A DNA stretch of 64,000 nt from CAZGUX01 sp964529305 (lineage in GTDB: Bacteria; Acidobacteriota; Terriglobia; Bryobacterales; Bryobacteraceae). The position numbers were made by a program, and so were the translations under genes. Positions 25,832-35,048 of the stretch are shown in pieces. How positions within the stretch are numbered: the stretch's first letter is position 1; the number at the start of each line of letters is the position of its first letter. Location: contig CAZGUX010000276.1 in NCBI GenBank assembly GCA_964529305.1, positions 1 to 64,000 of the forward strand. The letters run 5' to 3'. The notes under the pieces were generated by a model. It saw only the letters and a list, made by a program, of their open reading frames with translations, did no database searches and was not told where the DNA came from.

Positions 25832-28135
25832 TCACCGCGTACCGGCAAGACGATTTCTAAGAGCATCCAGACATTCGTGCCAACTCGCGATGTCGCCTCC
25901 CTTGGGATCCGTGAAATCGCCAGGCTGGCTGCGAAGCCACTGTTGAGTGCTCCGCAACTCGCTCCGCAAAGCGGCGGGCACGGCGAGAGAGGCCGATCCA
26001 AGAAATTCATGATACGCCGCCAGCAGTGTCGAGATCCGCGTGCCGGCGTCGACGGTGCGGAGCAGGTGCTCGACGTCCCGCCGGGCGTCGGAGCGAAGTC
26101 CTGGCGAGGCCAGCAGGGCCGCCGCGAGGGGACGCGCCTTGCGGTTCACGGCGGCCTGTTGTCTCCAGTACTCCGCCAGCCCCCGCTGCAGGTCGCCCCG
26201 GCTCTGATTCAGTGCCCGCAGCGACGCCTGCTCGACCCCCCCCGGTTCCCGTTCCCAATACGCGGAATCCAGTTGAAGGAAACGCCACAGCACCGCCAGG
26301 GGGTAGACTTTCGACGGGTAGAACGCCGGAAGCCGGCCCGAGGGGACTATTCGGCTTTCCGTGAACGAGTAGAATCGGGCCGCCAACTCCCCGGCCGCTG
26401 CGCCGTAGATCCGCCGGCAGGCCTCCGGGAACACGCCCTTCGACCCGAACACCGCCTCCGGCATCTCTTCGTTCATCATCAATCCCTGCCACCGCCGCAG
26501 ACCTTCGTCGAACGTCGCCGGAACCGTGCGGCCGGGAGCGCGGCTGTTCCAACTGTATTCCGCGTTGATCACCTGCTGGGGCTCCTGGTGCAGCCCGCCG
26601 TTGAAGTTGTAGATCGCTTCCGCCCCGTCGAACAGGCCGTTCATCACGGAGTTTCCCGTGAACGGATAGTTGAAAGAACCCGGCGAATACTGATCCGCGC
26701 CGCCCAGGAAGAACAGAAAGACATTCGGATTGAGATTGCGAGCCAGCATCCGGCGGCGATACGCGTCCATCCACTGCTCGCCCTGGCGGTTGGCAAAGAT
26801 CTCGCGGAAGCCGACCTCCAAATGTGGATCTGCCGGCATCCGTGAAACAACGTTCTCCCAGAACTCGAGGGTCTTGTTCCAGTTCAGGTCCGGATCCACC
26901 TTCTCGTCTCCCAGTCCGGAGCGGCCGGAATCGACGCCATAGGGCGGGGAGATAAATGCCACCGTGCAATCAGTTCGTGCGTCATAGCCGGTATCGGTAT
27001 TTCGGATCCGCCGGACCGCCGCGAGGATGTTGGCGTAGCCGTGCGCCATGGCTCCGGCGCCACCGTCAGCGGCGGCGAAATCCGCATTCGGCCACCTCCG
27101 CCGGCAATCGTCACAACGCGCGGCCCATCGATGCTGTGTGGTTTCGTAGTGGCCTGTGTCCTCGTGGTGGATGTAGAGCGCCCCCGGTTCCACAGAGCGG
27201 ACGAACTCTTCGAACTCCCGCGCGATCTCGCGCTGCAGCGCGTCGTTGGAGCGGCAGGTCCCGAACGTCGGCTGCTCGGCCGTCCGTGCCTCGCCAAAAC
27301 AGGAATAGACCGGCCCGTCGGGGTAACTGCGCCGGTTCCGGTGAATCGCGCCGATGTGGAATTCGGCCTCCACTTTTCGCGGATCGAAATTGGCGCCGAA
27401 GCCGCCGTACATCAAGCGGATTCCGCGGTCCCGGGCATAGGCGTTCAGTTCGCGCATCATCGCAGCGTAGCCGGGCCGCTTCTCCGCCGACCAGCCGAAT
27501 CCGTCGAAGAACACCATGTTGATCTTGAAGCGCACGCAGAAATCGAGCTTTCGCCTGATGCGCTCCGCATAGGCCCGCGAGCCGTCGCCCCAGTCGTACG
27601 CCCAGCGATTCAGTTCGGCCCGCAGCAGCCAGTCGGCCGCGGCGCGGTACCGGAAGCTGGGGTAGTCGACGATCTTCGCCGAGGGAATGGTCCAGCCGGA
27701 CGTCGAGGACTCCGCGAGTTGCACCAGCGTCGCGGCGCCGTACAGCACCCCCGCGGGTCCGCTGCCGGCAATCCGCACCGTGTTCTCTTTCAAGGTCTCG
27801 AGCGCGTAACTCTGGCCGAAGTGCTTTCCGGCCTCGACCTCCGTGGAGAGCCCTCGAGGCGCGCCCGGCTCCGAGGTATCCACCAATTCGACTGCCGGAA
27901 CACCCGGTGTCCGGCGGGTTACGCGCCGGACCGTAACACCGGCGAGTTCGCGCCGGATCAATTCCACCGCGATCTCCACCGTGCGCCCCGGGTCGGCGGC
28001 GGTGACGACCTCCAGCGGGGCGCCGCGCGAGATCGTGACGGGAGCCGCGCCGGCCTCCATTCTTTGCGGCGTCGGCAGAACCCGCGCGTAGCCCAACACT
28101 CCGAAAAATGCGATGACGCAAATCGCCCGATTCAT
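25832..28135 (-). CDS. GH20-like secreted glycosidase, paralogue 2 of 4
   Basis: A 767-aa paralogue with signal peptide (MNRAICVIAFFGVLGYA) and the same order: PTPQ strand, GPAGVLYGAATLVQL domain core, FRYRAAADWLL barrel entry, MVFFDGFGWS, YIHHED at 321-326, and RCDDCRRRWPN. The Cys corresponding to CFREVYP of paralogue 1 is missing (VGFREIF), so that position is not essential. The ATG at 28135 overlaps the stop of paralogue 3 (ATGA) with GGAG upstream; it is preferred to an ATG four codons earlier. The C-terminal helical region carries many Arg and Glu residues. Confidence 0.75.
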   Translation of the reverse strand: MNRAICVIAFFGVLGYARVLPTPQRMEAGAAPVTISRGAPLEVVTAADPGRTVEIAVELIRRELAGVTVRRVTRRTPGVPAVELVDTSEPGAPRGLSTEVEAGKHFGQSYALETLKENTVRIAGSGPAGVLYGAATLVQLAESSTSGWTIPSAKIVDYPSFRYRAAADWLLRAELNRWAYDWGDGSRAYAERIRRKLDFCVRFKINMVFFDGFGWSAEKRPGYAAMMRELNAYARDRGIRLMYGGFGANFDPRKVEAEFHIGAIHRNRRSYPDGPVYSCFGEARTAEQPTFGTCRSNDALQREIAREFEEFVRSVEPGALYIHHEDTGHYETTQHRWAARCDDCRRRWPNADFAAADGGAGAMAHGYANILAAVRRIRNTDTGYDARTDCTVAFISPPYGVDSGRSGLGDEKVDPDLNWNKTLEFWENVVSRMPADPHLEVGFREIFANRQGEQWMDAYRRRMLARNLNPNVFLFFLGGADQYSPGSFNYPFTGNSVMNGLFDGAEAIYNFNGGLHQEPQQVINAEYSWNSRAPGRTVPATFDEGLRRWQGLMMNEEMPEAVFGSKGVFPEACRRIYGAAAGELAARFYSFTESRIVPSGRLPAFYPSKVYPLAVLWRFLQLDSAYWEREPGGVEQASLRALNQSRGDLQRGLAEYWRQQAAVNRKARPLAAALLASPGLRSDARRDVEHLLRTVDAGTRISTLLAAYHEFLGSASLAVPAALRSELRSTQQWLRSQPGDFTDPKGGDIASWHECLDALRNRLAGTR

Positions 28136-30444
28136 CGGCGTCTCCACTCGGCGATGGCCGCCAGCAACTTCTGAGGGTACTCGCGAAGGGTCCGGACCTC
28201 TCCCACCGCCGGATCCACCGGGTGAGGGAACGCCGCGGCCGCGCGCTGAGCGGTATCGCGCGCGTAGAGGTCCGCCCGGTCGAGGAGGCCGCGCACCTCC
28301 GGCGATGCCGGATTCGCGGCCGCCTTATGTAACGCACGCAGCGCCTCGATCATCGGAGCGTGCGCGTCAAACAGCTTGATCAGGAACTCGAGGTCGTCGC
28401 GGACGTCGGCCGGTGGACCCGCCACCAACGCCTTGCTCACCCGTTCGCGGCCCCACGCGTTCAATTCGGCCGCCAGCTTCCAGCGCCGCTCCAACCGCCG
28501 GTGCGCTTCGCGGGTGTCGATGCCCAACGACTTCAAGCCCCCCAGGTAGCCCTCATCGGTGATTTTTGGCGACCAGGTTCTCGAATCCAAATAGTAGTGA
28601 TTCCAGTACGACGGAATCGCATGGACCCGATCCCACGTCCTCGGCAGATACACGCCGCGCCGGCCGCGATAGTAGGGGTGTTGTTCTCCGGATGGGGTCT
28701 TGGGCGTCTCCGGGAGATACTCGGTGCGGCGATAGTAAGCCGCCATCTCTGCTCCCGCCGCCGCGCCGTAGAGGCGGGTGCAGATCCGATCGAACAGCTT
28801 CCCCGGGCCGTAGATCTCCGCCGGTTGTCCAGGCTGATACACCCAGGGCACTATCTCATCCATGTCTGATTCCTTAACCGGGTTGCGGAAGAATCCCGTG
28901 GAGCGCGTGTTCCAACCGTATTCGGCGGCCAGGATCTCCATCGGCTCATGGTACGGGTCGCCAAGGGCGTTGTAGATGCTCCTCGCGCCCAGGAAGTGAG
29001 CGTCCATCGCGGGGGCGCCCGTGGTCGGGTAGTCGGTCAGGAAGTTCTCCGCGCCGCCCACCTGAAACAGGAACGCGCGAAACGGCAGCCCCTCCCGCTT
29101 CATCGCATCGGTGAACAGTTCGATCCAGCGGCGGCCGCCTCCGGCTTGCGGCAGGATTTCGCGGAAGGCGATCTGAACATTCGCTGCTTTGGGCAGCATC
29201 CGCGCGATCGTCCGCCACAACTGCAACACTTGTCCCCAATCGTCGGAGCGGGACGTCATCGGCATGTAGACCGGCGACACGAGGACGATCTCCGTATCTC
29301 GAGCGGCGGCGAAGCCCTGGTGCGCGACGTGATTGATCCCTTCAATCAACGCGCTGTATCCGTGGGCCAGGCCGCCCGCGCCTCCGTCCTCTGCCAGCAG
29401 CGAATCGTTCGGCCATCGCCGGCGGCATCGTTCGCACCGTCCGAGCCACGCTTTCTGAAAATCCTCGAACACGCAGCAGTCTTCGTGGTGGATATAGACG
29501 GCGCCGGGTTCCACGGCATCCGCGAAGCGCGCCAGGTCTTCCGCCTTCAGACGGTTCAGGTCGTCGTTGCCGCGGCAGCCGCCCATCGTGCGCGGATCCA
29601 GCCCCCTCTTCTTCGGCGGAAACGCCAGGCACTGGTAGGTGTGCCCGTCCGGATAGGACTCGCGGTTGAGGAAGACGCTGCCCTGATAGTCTCCCGCGCT
29701 CTGGGCTGAATCGTAGGCCGCGCCGTACCCGCCGTACATCAGACGGATGCCGCGCTCGCGCGCGAACCGGTTCAGGTCTCGCATCAGCTCGGAGTAGCCC
29801 GGCAGGCGCTGGTCGAGAGACCATCCGAAGCCGTCGATCAACGCCATATTGATCTTGAACCGGGCGGCGCGCTCGAGTTTCCGCTTGACCAGCGCTCGGT
29901 ATGCGTCCAGACCCTGGCCCCGGTCCAATGCCCATCGGTTCACCTCGACGTGCAACAGCCAGTCCGACGCTGCCCGGAACTCGAAGTCCGGATAATCGCG
30001 GACATAGATTCCGGGAATGCGCTTGCCGCCGTCCACCCACTGGGCCAACGTCGCCGCGCCGTACAGAACTCCCTGGTCGCCGCCTCCGATGATCCAGACA
30101 GATTGGGCGTCGGGCGTCTTGATGACGTACGACTGGCCGCGGCGAGCGGGGTCGGTGAGGACTTGCCGGTCCAGAAAATTCAGCTCGACGCCGGGCCGCG
30201 AATCCGCCGAGTAATCCCAAAGCGTAATCGTTGTCCCGGATTCCGCGCTGCCGGAACCCGGGAGCGATGAGCGCAGCATCTCCTCGGCCAGCCGCATCTT
30301 CGGCGAACCCTGGCGGGCCACCAGCCTGGCGGGTAAGCCGACGGAGTGGTTCAGCGGCTCGAGGAACTGCGGCGTCGGCAACACCACGGGCTCCGCCGAT
30401 AACATGCCCGCCACGGCCAACAGGAGTACCCAGTTCCCGGTCAA
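28132..30444 (-). CDS. GH20-like secreted glycosidase, paralogue 3 of 4
   Basis: A 770-aa paralogue. A TTG at 30444 overlaps the stop of the preceding gene as TTGA, has AGAGGAG 6 nt upstream and gives a clean signal peptide (TGNWVLLLAVAGMLSAEP); the ATG 45 bases earlier lies deep in the previous gene and would spoil the signal. Domain order matches the others: GGGDQGVLYGAATLAQW, FEFRAASDWLLHVE, MALIDGFGWS, YIHHED (317-322) followed here by a Cys-Cys pair, and RCERCRRRWPND. It groups most closely by eye with paralogue 1 (similar VSPVYMP and helical C-terminus). Confidence 0.75.
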   Translation of the reverse strand: MTGNWVLLLAVAGMLSAEPVVLPTPQFLEPLNHSVGLPARLVARQGSPKMRLAEEMLRSSLPGSGSAESGTTITLWDYSADSRPGVELNFLDRQVLTDPARRGQSYVIKTPDAQSVWIIGGGDQGVLYGAATLAQWVDGGKRIPGIYVRDYPDFEFRAASDWLLHVEVNRWALDRGQGLDAYRALVKRKLERAARFKINMALIDGFGWSLDQRLPGYSELMRDLNRFARERGIRLMYGGYGAAYDSAQSAGDYQGSVFLNRESYPDGHTYQCLAFPPKKRGLDPRTMGGCRGNDDLNRLKAEDLARFADAVEPGAVYIHHEDCCVFEDFQKAWLGRCERCRRRWPNDSLLAEDGGAGGLAHGYSALIEGINHVAHQGFAAARDTEIVLVSPVYMPMTSRSDDWGQVLQLWRTIARMLPKAANVQIAFREILPQAGGGRRWIELFTDAMKREGLPFRAFLFQVGGAENFLTDYPTTGAPAMDAHFLGARSIYNALGDPYHEPMEILAAEYGWNTRSTGFFRNPVKESDMDEIVPWVYQPGQPAEIYGPGKLFDRICTRLYGAAAGAEMAAYYRRTEYLPETPKTPSGEQHPYYRGRRGVYLPRTWDRVHAIPSYWNHYYLDSRTWSPKITDEGYLGGLKSLGIDTREAHRRLERRWKLAAELNAWGRERVSKALVAGPPADVRDDLEFLIKLFDAHAPMIEALRALHKAAANPASPEVRGLLDRADLYARDTAQRAAAAFPHPVDPAVGEVRTLREYPQKLLAAIAEWRRR

Positions 30445-31655
30445 GCGGCTCCTCTTACCTCCAACGCCCTGGCGATCTCTCGAATCCATTTCAGCCGGCC
30501 CTCTCCCAAGAATCCGTAGTTAAAGAACGCAAACCGCCGCACTCCCTGGTTCCACGCAAACTCGACCTTGGCCATCGCGTGCCCCAGATCCGGCGTGATG
30601 GGCAGCCCGAGGTTCAAGGTCAGGTTGAGCCTCGCGGCATCGTGGACCTGGGCAAGGCAGAATACCAGATCGCCATTGACGGCATCGGTGTCCGGAGTGT
30701 AGGCCAACAAATGAAACGCGTCCGCCACCTGCCGCAGCTCCGGAAGCGAGACACCCTCCATCCAGATGTTCGACGGCGACCCGACAAAGCTCGATGTGAA
30801 CACGGCCAGTTCCCCGCCCTGGACCTCGCCGCGAATCCGGCGCACGAGTTCCGATACCGTCCTGGACCTCATCCGGATCAGTTGCTGCAATTCCGGGTTC
30901 AACGCAACCAGCGTCGCGACCTGTTCCATGTTGTCCGGAGGACCGCCGGCGGCGTCATCCGCGCGGAGTTTGGACATCAGGACACGCTCCAACTCGCCCC
31001 GTAACTTCTCCATGGGAATTCCATCGCGCTCGCCGTTCTCTTTGCACGCCGGGCAGAAACACAGAGACAACAGGAAGTTCTCGAGCGGGCCCGCCGGAAT
31101 GGCGGTGACCTCGTGATGGTGTCCGTGCGCGTAGCCGAGGTACCCGATCGTCTCGAGATCGAGCGAGTGAAACACGCCCGTCCCCCAGATGGCTTTTGCC
31201 AGTGCGACCGAATAATCGGCCACGGCCTCGTGGCTGGGACAGACAGCGAACGGGTAAGGATCGCCGAACAGGTTCCGGAGGGTCAGTTCCGGATGTCCGG
31301 CGGCGAGCGTCGAGCCGTGATGGAAGACGGTCCATGCGGCCAGATCGATGCGGCGATCGCTCGAAGCCCGGGCGAGTTCCTCGAGCCATCCGGAAGACGC
31401 AATAGCCGAGACGCTCGGCCGGATCGGGCCGGCAAACGCGTTGTCGGGAAGCGGGATCAGCAGATGGCCCGACTCCGGAAAGTAGACCCGCTGCCGGCTC
31501 CTCCGCGGCAGCAGGAACTTGCCGCTGTGGTAAAGCGTGGTGACGTGTACCCGATTCACGCCCAGGCCCGCGCACTCGTCCACGAATGCGCCCACCCCGC
31601 GATCGGCGATGTCCCAGGGATACGCGAACAGTTCGATGGAGGCCGAGGTGCCCAT
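30441..31655 (-). CDS. TIM-barrel-like protein of the GH operon, function unknown
   Basis: A 404-aa protein without an obvious signal peptide. The opening SIELFAYPWDIADRG...VDECAGLGVNRVHVTTLYHSGKF looks like the first strands of a glycoside-hydrolase-type TIM barrel, and FHSLDLETIGYLGYAHGHHHE plus LCFCPACKENGE follow in the middle; the CxxC recalls the one in the neighbouring paralogues. The C-terminal FNYGFLGEGRLKWIREIARAL resembles the last barrel strand and helix. The ATG at 31655 shares one base with the stop of the TonB receptor gene. I do not recognise the family; it could be an intracellular hydrolase completing breakdown of imported oligosaccharide. Confidence 0.65.
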   Translation of the reverse strand: MGTSASIELFAYPWDIADRGVGAFVDECAGLGVNRVHVTTLYHSGKFLLPRRSRQRVYFPESGHLLIPLPDNAFAGPIRPSVSAIASSGWLEELARASSDRRIDLAAWTVFHHGSTLAAGHPELTLRNLFGDPYPFAVCPSHEAVADYSVALAKAIWGTGVFHSLDLETIGYLGYAHGHHHEVTAIPAGPLENFLLSLCFCPACKENGERDGIPMEKLRGELERVLMSKLRADDAAGGPPDNMEQVATLVALNPELQQLIRMRSRTVSELVRRIRGEVQGGELAVFTSSFVGSPSNIWMEGVSLPELRQVADAFHLLAYTPDTDAVNGDLVFCLAQVHDAARLNLTLNLGLPITPDLGHAMAKVEFAWNQGVRRFAFFNYGFLGEGRLKWIREIARALEVRGAA

Positions 31656-34600
31656 CAGAACTGATACTTCAGCGCAAGTTGCACCTGGCGTGCCGAGTCG
31701 GCCGACAGGATACGCCCGAAGAGCGGCGAGGTGAACGTGGCGTTCGGGTTGGCGAAGTTCGGCCGGTTGAAAAGGTTGAAGAACTCGCTGCGGAACTGGA
31801 GTTGATGGCCTTCCCACGGCATTGCGATCACCTTGAACATGCCCGTGTCGACATTCGCCAGGCCGGGACCGATCATCGAATTTCGCCCCGCGTTCCCAAA
31901 TTGACCGGTAGCGTTGGCGCTGAACACCGACGTCTCGAAGTACTTGAGAAGCAGGTCCTGGCGCGGCCGATCGGAGGACAAAACGGGGCTGCCGTTCACA
32001 TTCGGACGGTCAGAGCCGATCGCCCGAAGCGAGTTGTCGCGCCCGGTCAGCGGGTTGATCGGCAGACCCGTCGCCATGCGGACCAAACCCGAGAGTTGCC
32101 ATCCGCCAATCACATGCCGGACCGCGGGAGTCGCAGTCGCCAGCTTCGGCAGCTCCCAAACCCAGGACGCCGAGAAGACGTGCTCCCGGTGGAAGTCGGA
32201 AAGGCTGCGATTGCTCCTCAGGTTGTCAATATCCTGATACTGGCCGCCGTTCGGGATCGACACTTCGTCAATCGACCTCATCCAGGTGTAGTTCACATCC
32301 AGAAGATAGGAATTCGAGAATCGCTTTCTCACCACGAACGCCAGGCCGTTGAACGAACTGTTGGACCGGTTGTCGATGCGCAGCATCGAGCCCACTTGCC
32401 CGGGGTTATAGCGCCGGCGTTGTTCGACGTTGGCCAAGGTTGGCGTAATCCCGGGCGTGATGTCCGCCGGGTTGAACTGGTAGAAGCTCACGAGCTTCCG
32501 CCCGACGTTGCCGATGTAGGCGACTTCGAGCGCCATGTTCTGCGGCAGCTTCTGCTGGACGGAGAAGCTGTACTGTTGCACGTACGGGTTGGGGAAGTTC
32601 GGGTTGGCCGACCAACCGGTCACCGGCGGCAGGAACACCGCCTGCCCGGTTTGCGGGTTGAACTGGGCTAACGGGTCGCCCTGTACCAGGCCGAACCCAA
32701 GTTGCCGGCCCTGGAAGGGATCGGAGAAGGAGGGCACCGTGTCCAGGTTGAAAATCGGCAGGAAGGGTTGGTTCAGACTGATGAACTGAGATTGTCCGTT
32801 GCCGTAGGGTTGATGGAAGATGCCGTAGCCCATCCGAACGCTGGTAGAGCCGTTGCCGAAGACGTCCCAGGCAATGCCCACTCGCGGCGAGAAGTTGTTG
32901 GTGTCCTTGTTGAAGATGCCGCGCGGGATTCCCGGATCGCCAAAATAGGCCATGCCCAACGGCGCCGTCGGAAATCGGCTGGACCGGAACCCGGGGATGA
33001 AGTTCGCCGAGTAGCCGTCGGCCTGATAGGTGGGCTCCTCGTAGTGATAGCGCACGCCGAGATTCAGCGTCACCCGCCGGCTGACGCGATAGTCGTTCTG
33101 GGCGAAGAAACTCAGGACATAGGTGCGGTGGTTCTCGCGCTCCACCAGCATCTGAAGAAAGCTCGGCCTGCCGATCAGCATGTCGGCCAGCGCGTTTCGC
33201 GAATACTGGCCGTTGAATGTAAAGCGGCCGTTGTCAAACGCGGCGTAGCCGGGACCGAACCGGATCGGCTGGTATCCGCCTCCGAACTTCCAGGTGCTGC
33301 GCCCGCGGATCCAGGTCAGCGTGTCGAGGAAATCCCACGTGTTGTCGAGCCGTAGCGGGACGCCGGCGATGCGCGGCGACAGCGAGAAACGGCCGGTCGT
33401 GCTCACCGATGGAGGGTAGTTTGGCGCCAGGGGATCCGGCAGGTTGACCCCGGCTTCTCGCGGTGTATTGAACGGCGTGTTCTCGTTGGCGCTCGTCTCG
33501 AACTTCCGGTTCCACGCCATGGAAAACACGTTGATCAGCGACGGGCTGAACGTATGCGTATCGCTCACGTTGAAGTTCTGGAAATGCAGCGTGTACAGCC
33601 CGTTGCCGTACGGCATGTTGCCGTTCGGCGACGCCAGGTTGCCGTAACTCCTCCAGTAGCGCGCGCTCACCTGGTTGTTATTCCGCAGCGAATGGTCAAG
33701 GCGGCCGATGAACTGGTTGCCGTCCTCGGCGCGCGGGCGGAGAATCTGGAACCGCCCGTCGGCGAGGTTGGCGGCGGGGATCTTGGACATGATATTGACG
33801 GCGGCTGTGTCGAACCGGGTGCGTGGGATCTGCCCTCCCGCGAACGGCTGCCCGGTCGTGGGGTCGGTCGGCGCCCCGCCTCGGGAGTTGCTGAAGTCCC
33901 CGTTGCGCTCGGCGTCGGTTGGGGGAATTGCGTCGTTGTTTAGCTGTGTTTCCCGGATCCGCGTGCCCTGCCAGCCGGCGAAGACGAACGTCTTGTTCTT
34001 GCGAATCGGGCCGCCGCCGGTTGCGCCAAACTGGTTCTGTATCAGAAAGGGTGTCGTCGGGGCGAAGAAGTTCCGCGCCGTCAGGTTGTTGTTGCGATGA
34101 AACTCGAACAGGCTGCCGTGATAGCTGTTGGTGCCCGAGCGGGTCACCACCTGAATGGTTGCCGACGACGCGAGTCCCTTCTCGGCGTCATAGGCATTGG
34201 TGGTCACCTTGAACTCGGAGAGAAAGTCCGGCGGAGGTAGCGGATTGCCTTCACCGTACTGAATCGAGTTATAACGCGCGTTATCCAGCAGGAAGTTGTT
34301 CCCGCTCCGCCGCCCTCCGGCGACGTTGACATTCACTGAATAGCTCGTCGGACGCGCACCCGCGCTCACTTCCGTCACCGTCGGAATCAGCACCAGCAGC
34401 GAGGCGGGACTCCGGCCGCTGAGCGGCAACTCTACCAACCGCTTTCCTTCCATCAGCGCTCCGATGGAGGCCTGCCGCGTGTCGATCGCTGGCGCGCTTC
34501 CTTCCACGGTCACGACCTCGCTCACCGCCCCGACTCCCAAACTGAAATCCACCCGGGCGTTCTCCTGCACTGAAAGCGCGACGCCCTTCCGTACCGATTT

Positions 34601-34867
34601 CTTGAAGCCGTTCGCTTCGGCCTCGACTGTGTAGGTCCCGGGCGGCAGCAACGACACCAGGTAGGCCCCGGCGTCGTCGGTGCGAGTCTCTCGTTCCTGG
34701 CCCGTTTGGTCGCTGATGACCTTGACGGCACACGCGGGTACCACGGCGCCTGTCGTGTCGCTCACGATTCCGACAATCGACGCCGTCGTCTGCGCCAGCG
34801 CGGCGTTTCCCGCCAGCGCGAATGTGAGGGTAAGTACCCGGCTAAAGCTAAAGGTTCGGCACTGCAT
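31655..34867 (-). CDS. TonB-dependent receptor with carboxypeptidase-regulatory-like domain
   Basis: A 1070-aa outer-membrane transporter. It has a signal peptide (VLTLTFALAGNAALAQ), an N-terminal Ig-like regulatory domain (ASIVGIVSDTTGAVVPACAV...PPGTYTVEAEANGFK), a plug (VVTVEGSAPAIDTRQASIGALMEGKRLVELPLSGRSPASLL) and a large C-terminal barrel ending LALKYQF. This is the Oar/CarboxypepD_reg type typical of Acidobacteria. No SusD-like partner is present. The ATG at 34867 has GGGAGG 6 nt upstream; a longer ORF would read through the promoter. As first gene of the operon it probably imports the oligosaccharide produced by the GH20-like paralogues. Confidence 0.9.
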   Translation of the reverse strand: MQCRTFSFSRVLTLTFALAGNAALAQTTASIVGIVSDTTGAVVPACAVKVISDQTGQERETRTDDAGAYLVSLLPPGTYTVEAEANGFKKSVRKGVALSVQENARVDFSLGVGAVSEVVTVEGSAPAIDTRQASIGALMEGKRLVELPLSGRSPASLLVLIPTVTEVSAGARPTSYSVNVNVAGGRRSGNNFLLDNARYNSIQYGEGNPLPPPDFLSEFKVTTNAYDAEKGLASSATIQVVTRSGTNSYHGSLFEFHRNNNLTARNFFAPTTPFLIQNQFGATGGGPIRKNKTFVFAGWQGTRIRETQLNNDAIPPTDAERNGDFSNSRGGAPTDPTTGQPFAGGQIPRTRFDTAAVNIMSKIPAANLADGRFQILRPRAEDGNQFIGRLDHSLRNNNQVSARYWRSYGNLASPNGNMPYGNGLYTLHFQNFNVSDTHTFSPSLINVFSMAWNRKFETSANENTPFNTPREAGVNLPDPLAPNYPPSVSTTGRFSLSPRIAGVPLRLDNTWDFLDTLTWIRGRSTWKFGGGYQPIRFGPGYAAFDNGRFTFNGQYSRNALADMLIGRPSFLQMLVERENHRTYVLSFFAQNDYRVSRRVTLNLGVRYHYEEPTYQADGYSANFIPGFRSSRFPTAPLGMAYFGDPGIPRGIFNKDTNNFSPRVGIAWDVFGNGSTSVRMGYGIFHQPYGNGQSQFISLNQPFLPIFNLDTVPSFSDPFQGRQLGFGLVQGDPLAQFNPQTGQAVFLPPVTGWSANPNFPNPYVQQYSFSVQQKLPQNMALEVAYIGNVGRKLVSFYQFNPADITPGITPTLANVEQRRRYNPGQVGSMLRIDNRSNSSFNGLAFVVRKRFSNSYLLDVNYTWMRSIDEVSIPNGGQYQDIDNLRSNRSLSDFHREHVFSASWVWELPKLATATPAVRHVIGGWQLSGLVRMATGLPINPLTGRDNSLRAIGSDRPNVNGSPVLSSDRPRQDLLLKYFETSVFSANATGQFGNAGRNSMIGPGLANVDTGMFKVIAMPWEGHQLQFRSEFFNLFNRPNFANPNATFTSPLFGRILSADSARQVQLALKYQF

Positions 34868-34901
34868 GGCTGACCTCCCGTCGCGATCCCTTGCGCGTGA
34901 T

Positions 34902-34960
34902 TTGTATGATGATATTGCAAACATACACCAGGACAGGTATCTTCTGTCAAGGAAGAAAAC
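34902..34960 (-). promoter_or_regulatory. Promoter/operator of the TonB-GH operon
   Basis: On the minus strand, TTGACA (34945-34950) lies 17 bp from a TGTATG -10-like box (34922-34927), overlapped and followed by an AT-rich element with GTATG/CATAC arms (34904-34908, 34922-34926). The 59 bases align without gaps to 37542-37600 with 45 identities, and the TTGACA-to-GTATG distance is identical. A repressor site overlapping the start of transcription is likely; its protein is not in this window. Confidence 0.65.
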
Positions 34961-35048
34961 CATTCAGAAGCGTGCCTGCCCCGGAAATCGGGCTTTCCGG
35001 TTCCACTGGACCCTGGTATTGACGGGGCCAGTCGTGTTCGAGGCGAAA

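Noticed and set aside
34915..34943. Plus-strand promoter TTGCAA-17-TATCTT at the TonB operator
   Set aside because: There is no plus-strand gene downstream; it is probably inherited from the duplicated control region.
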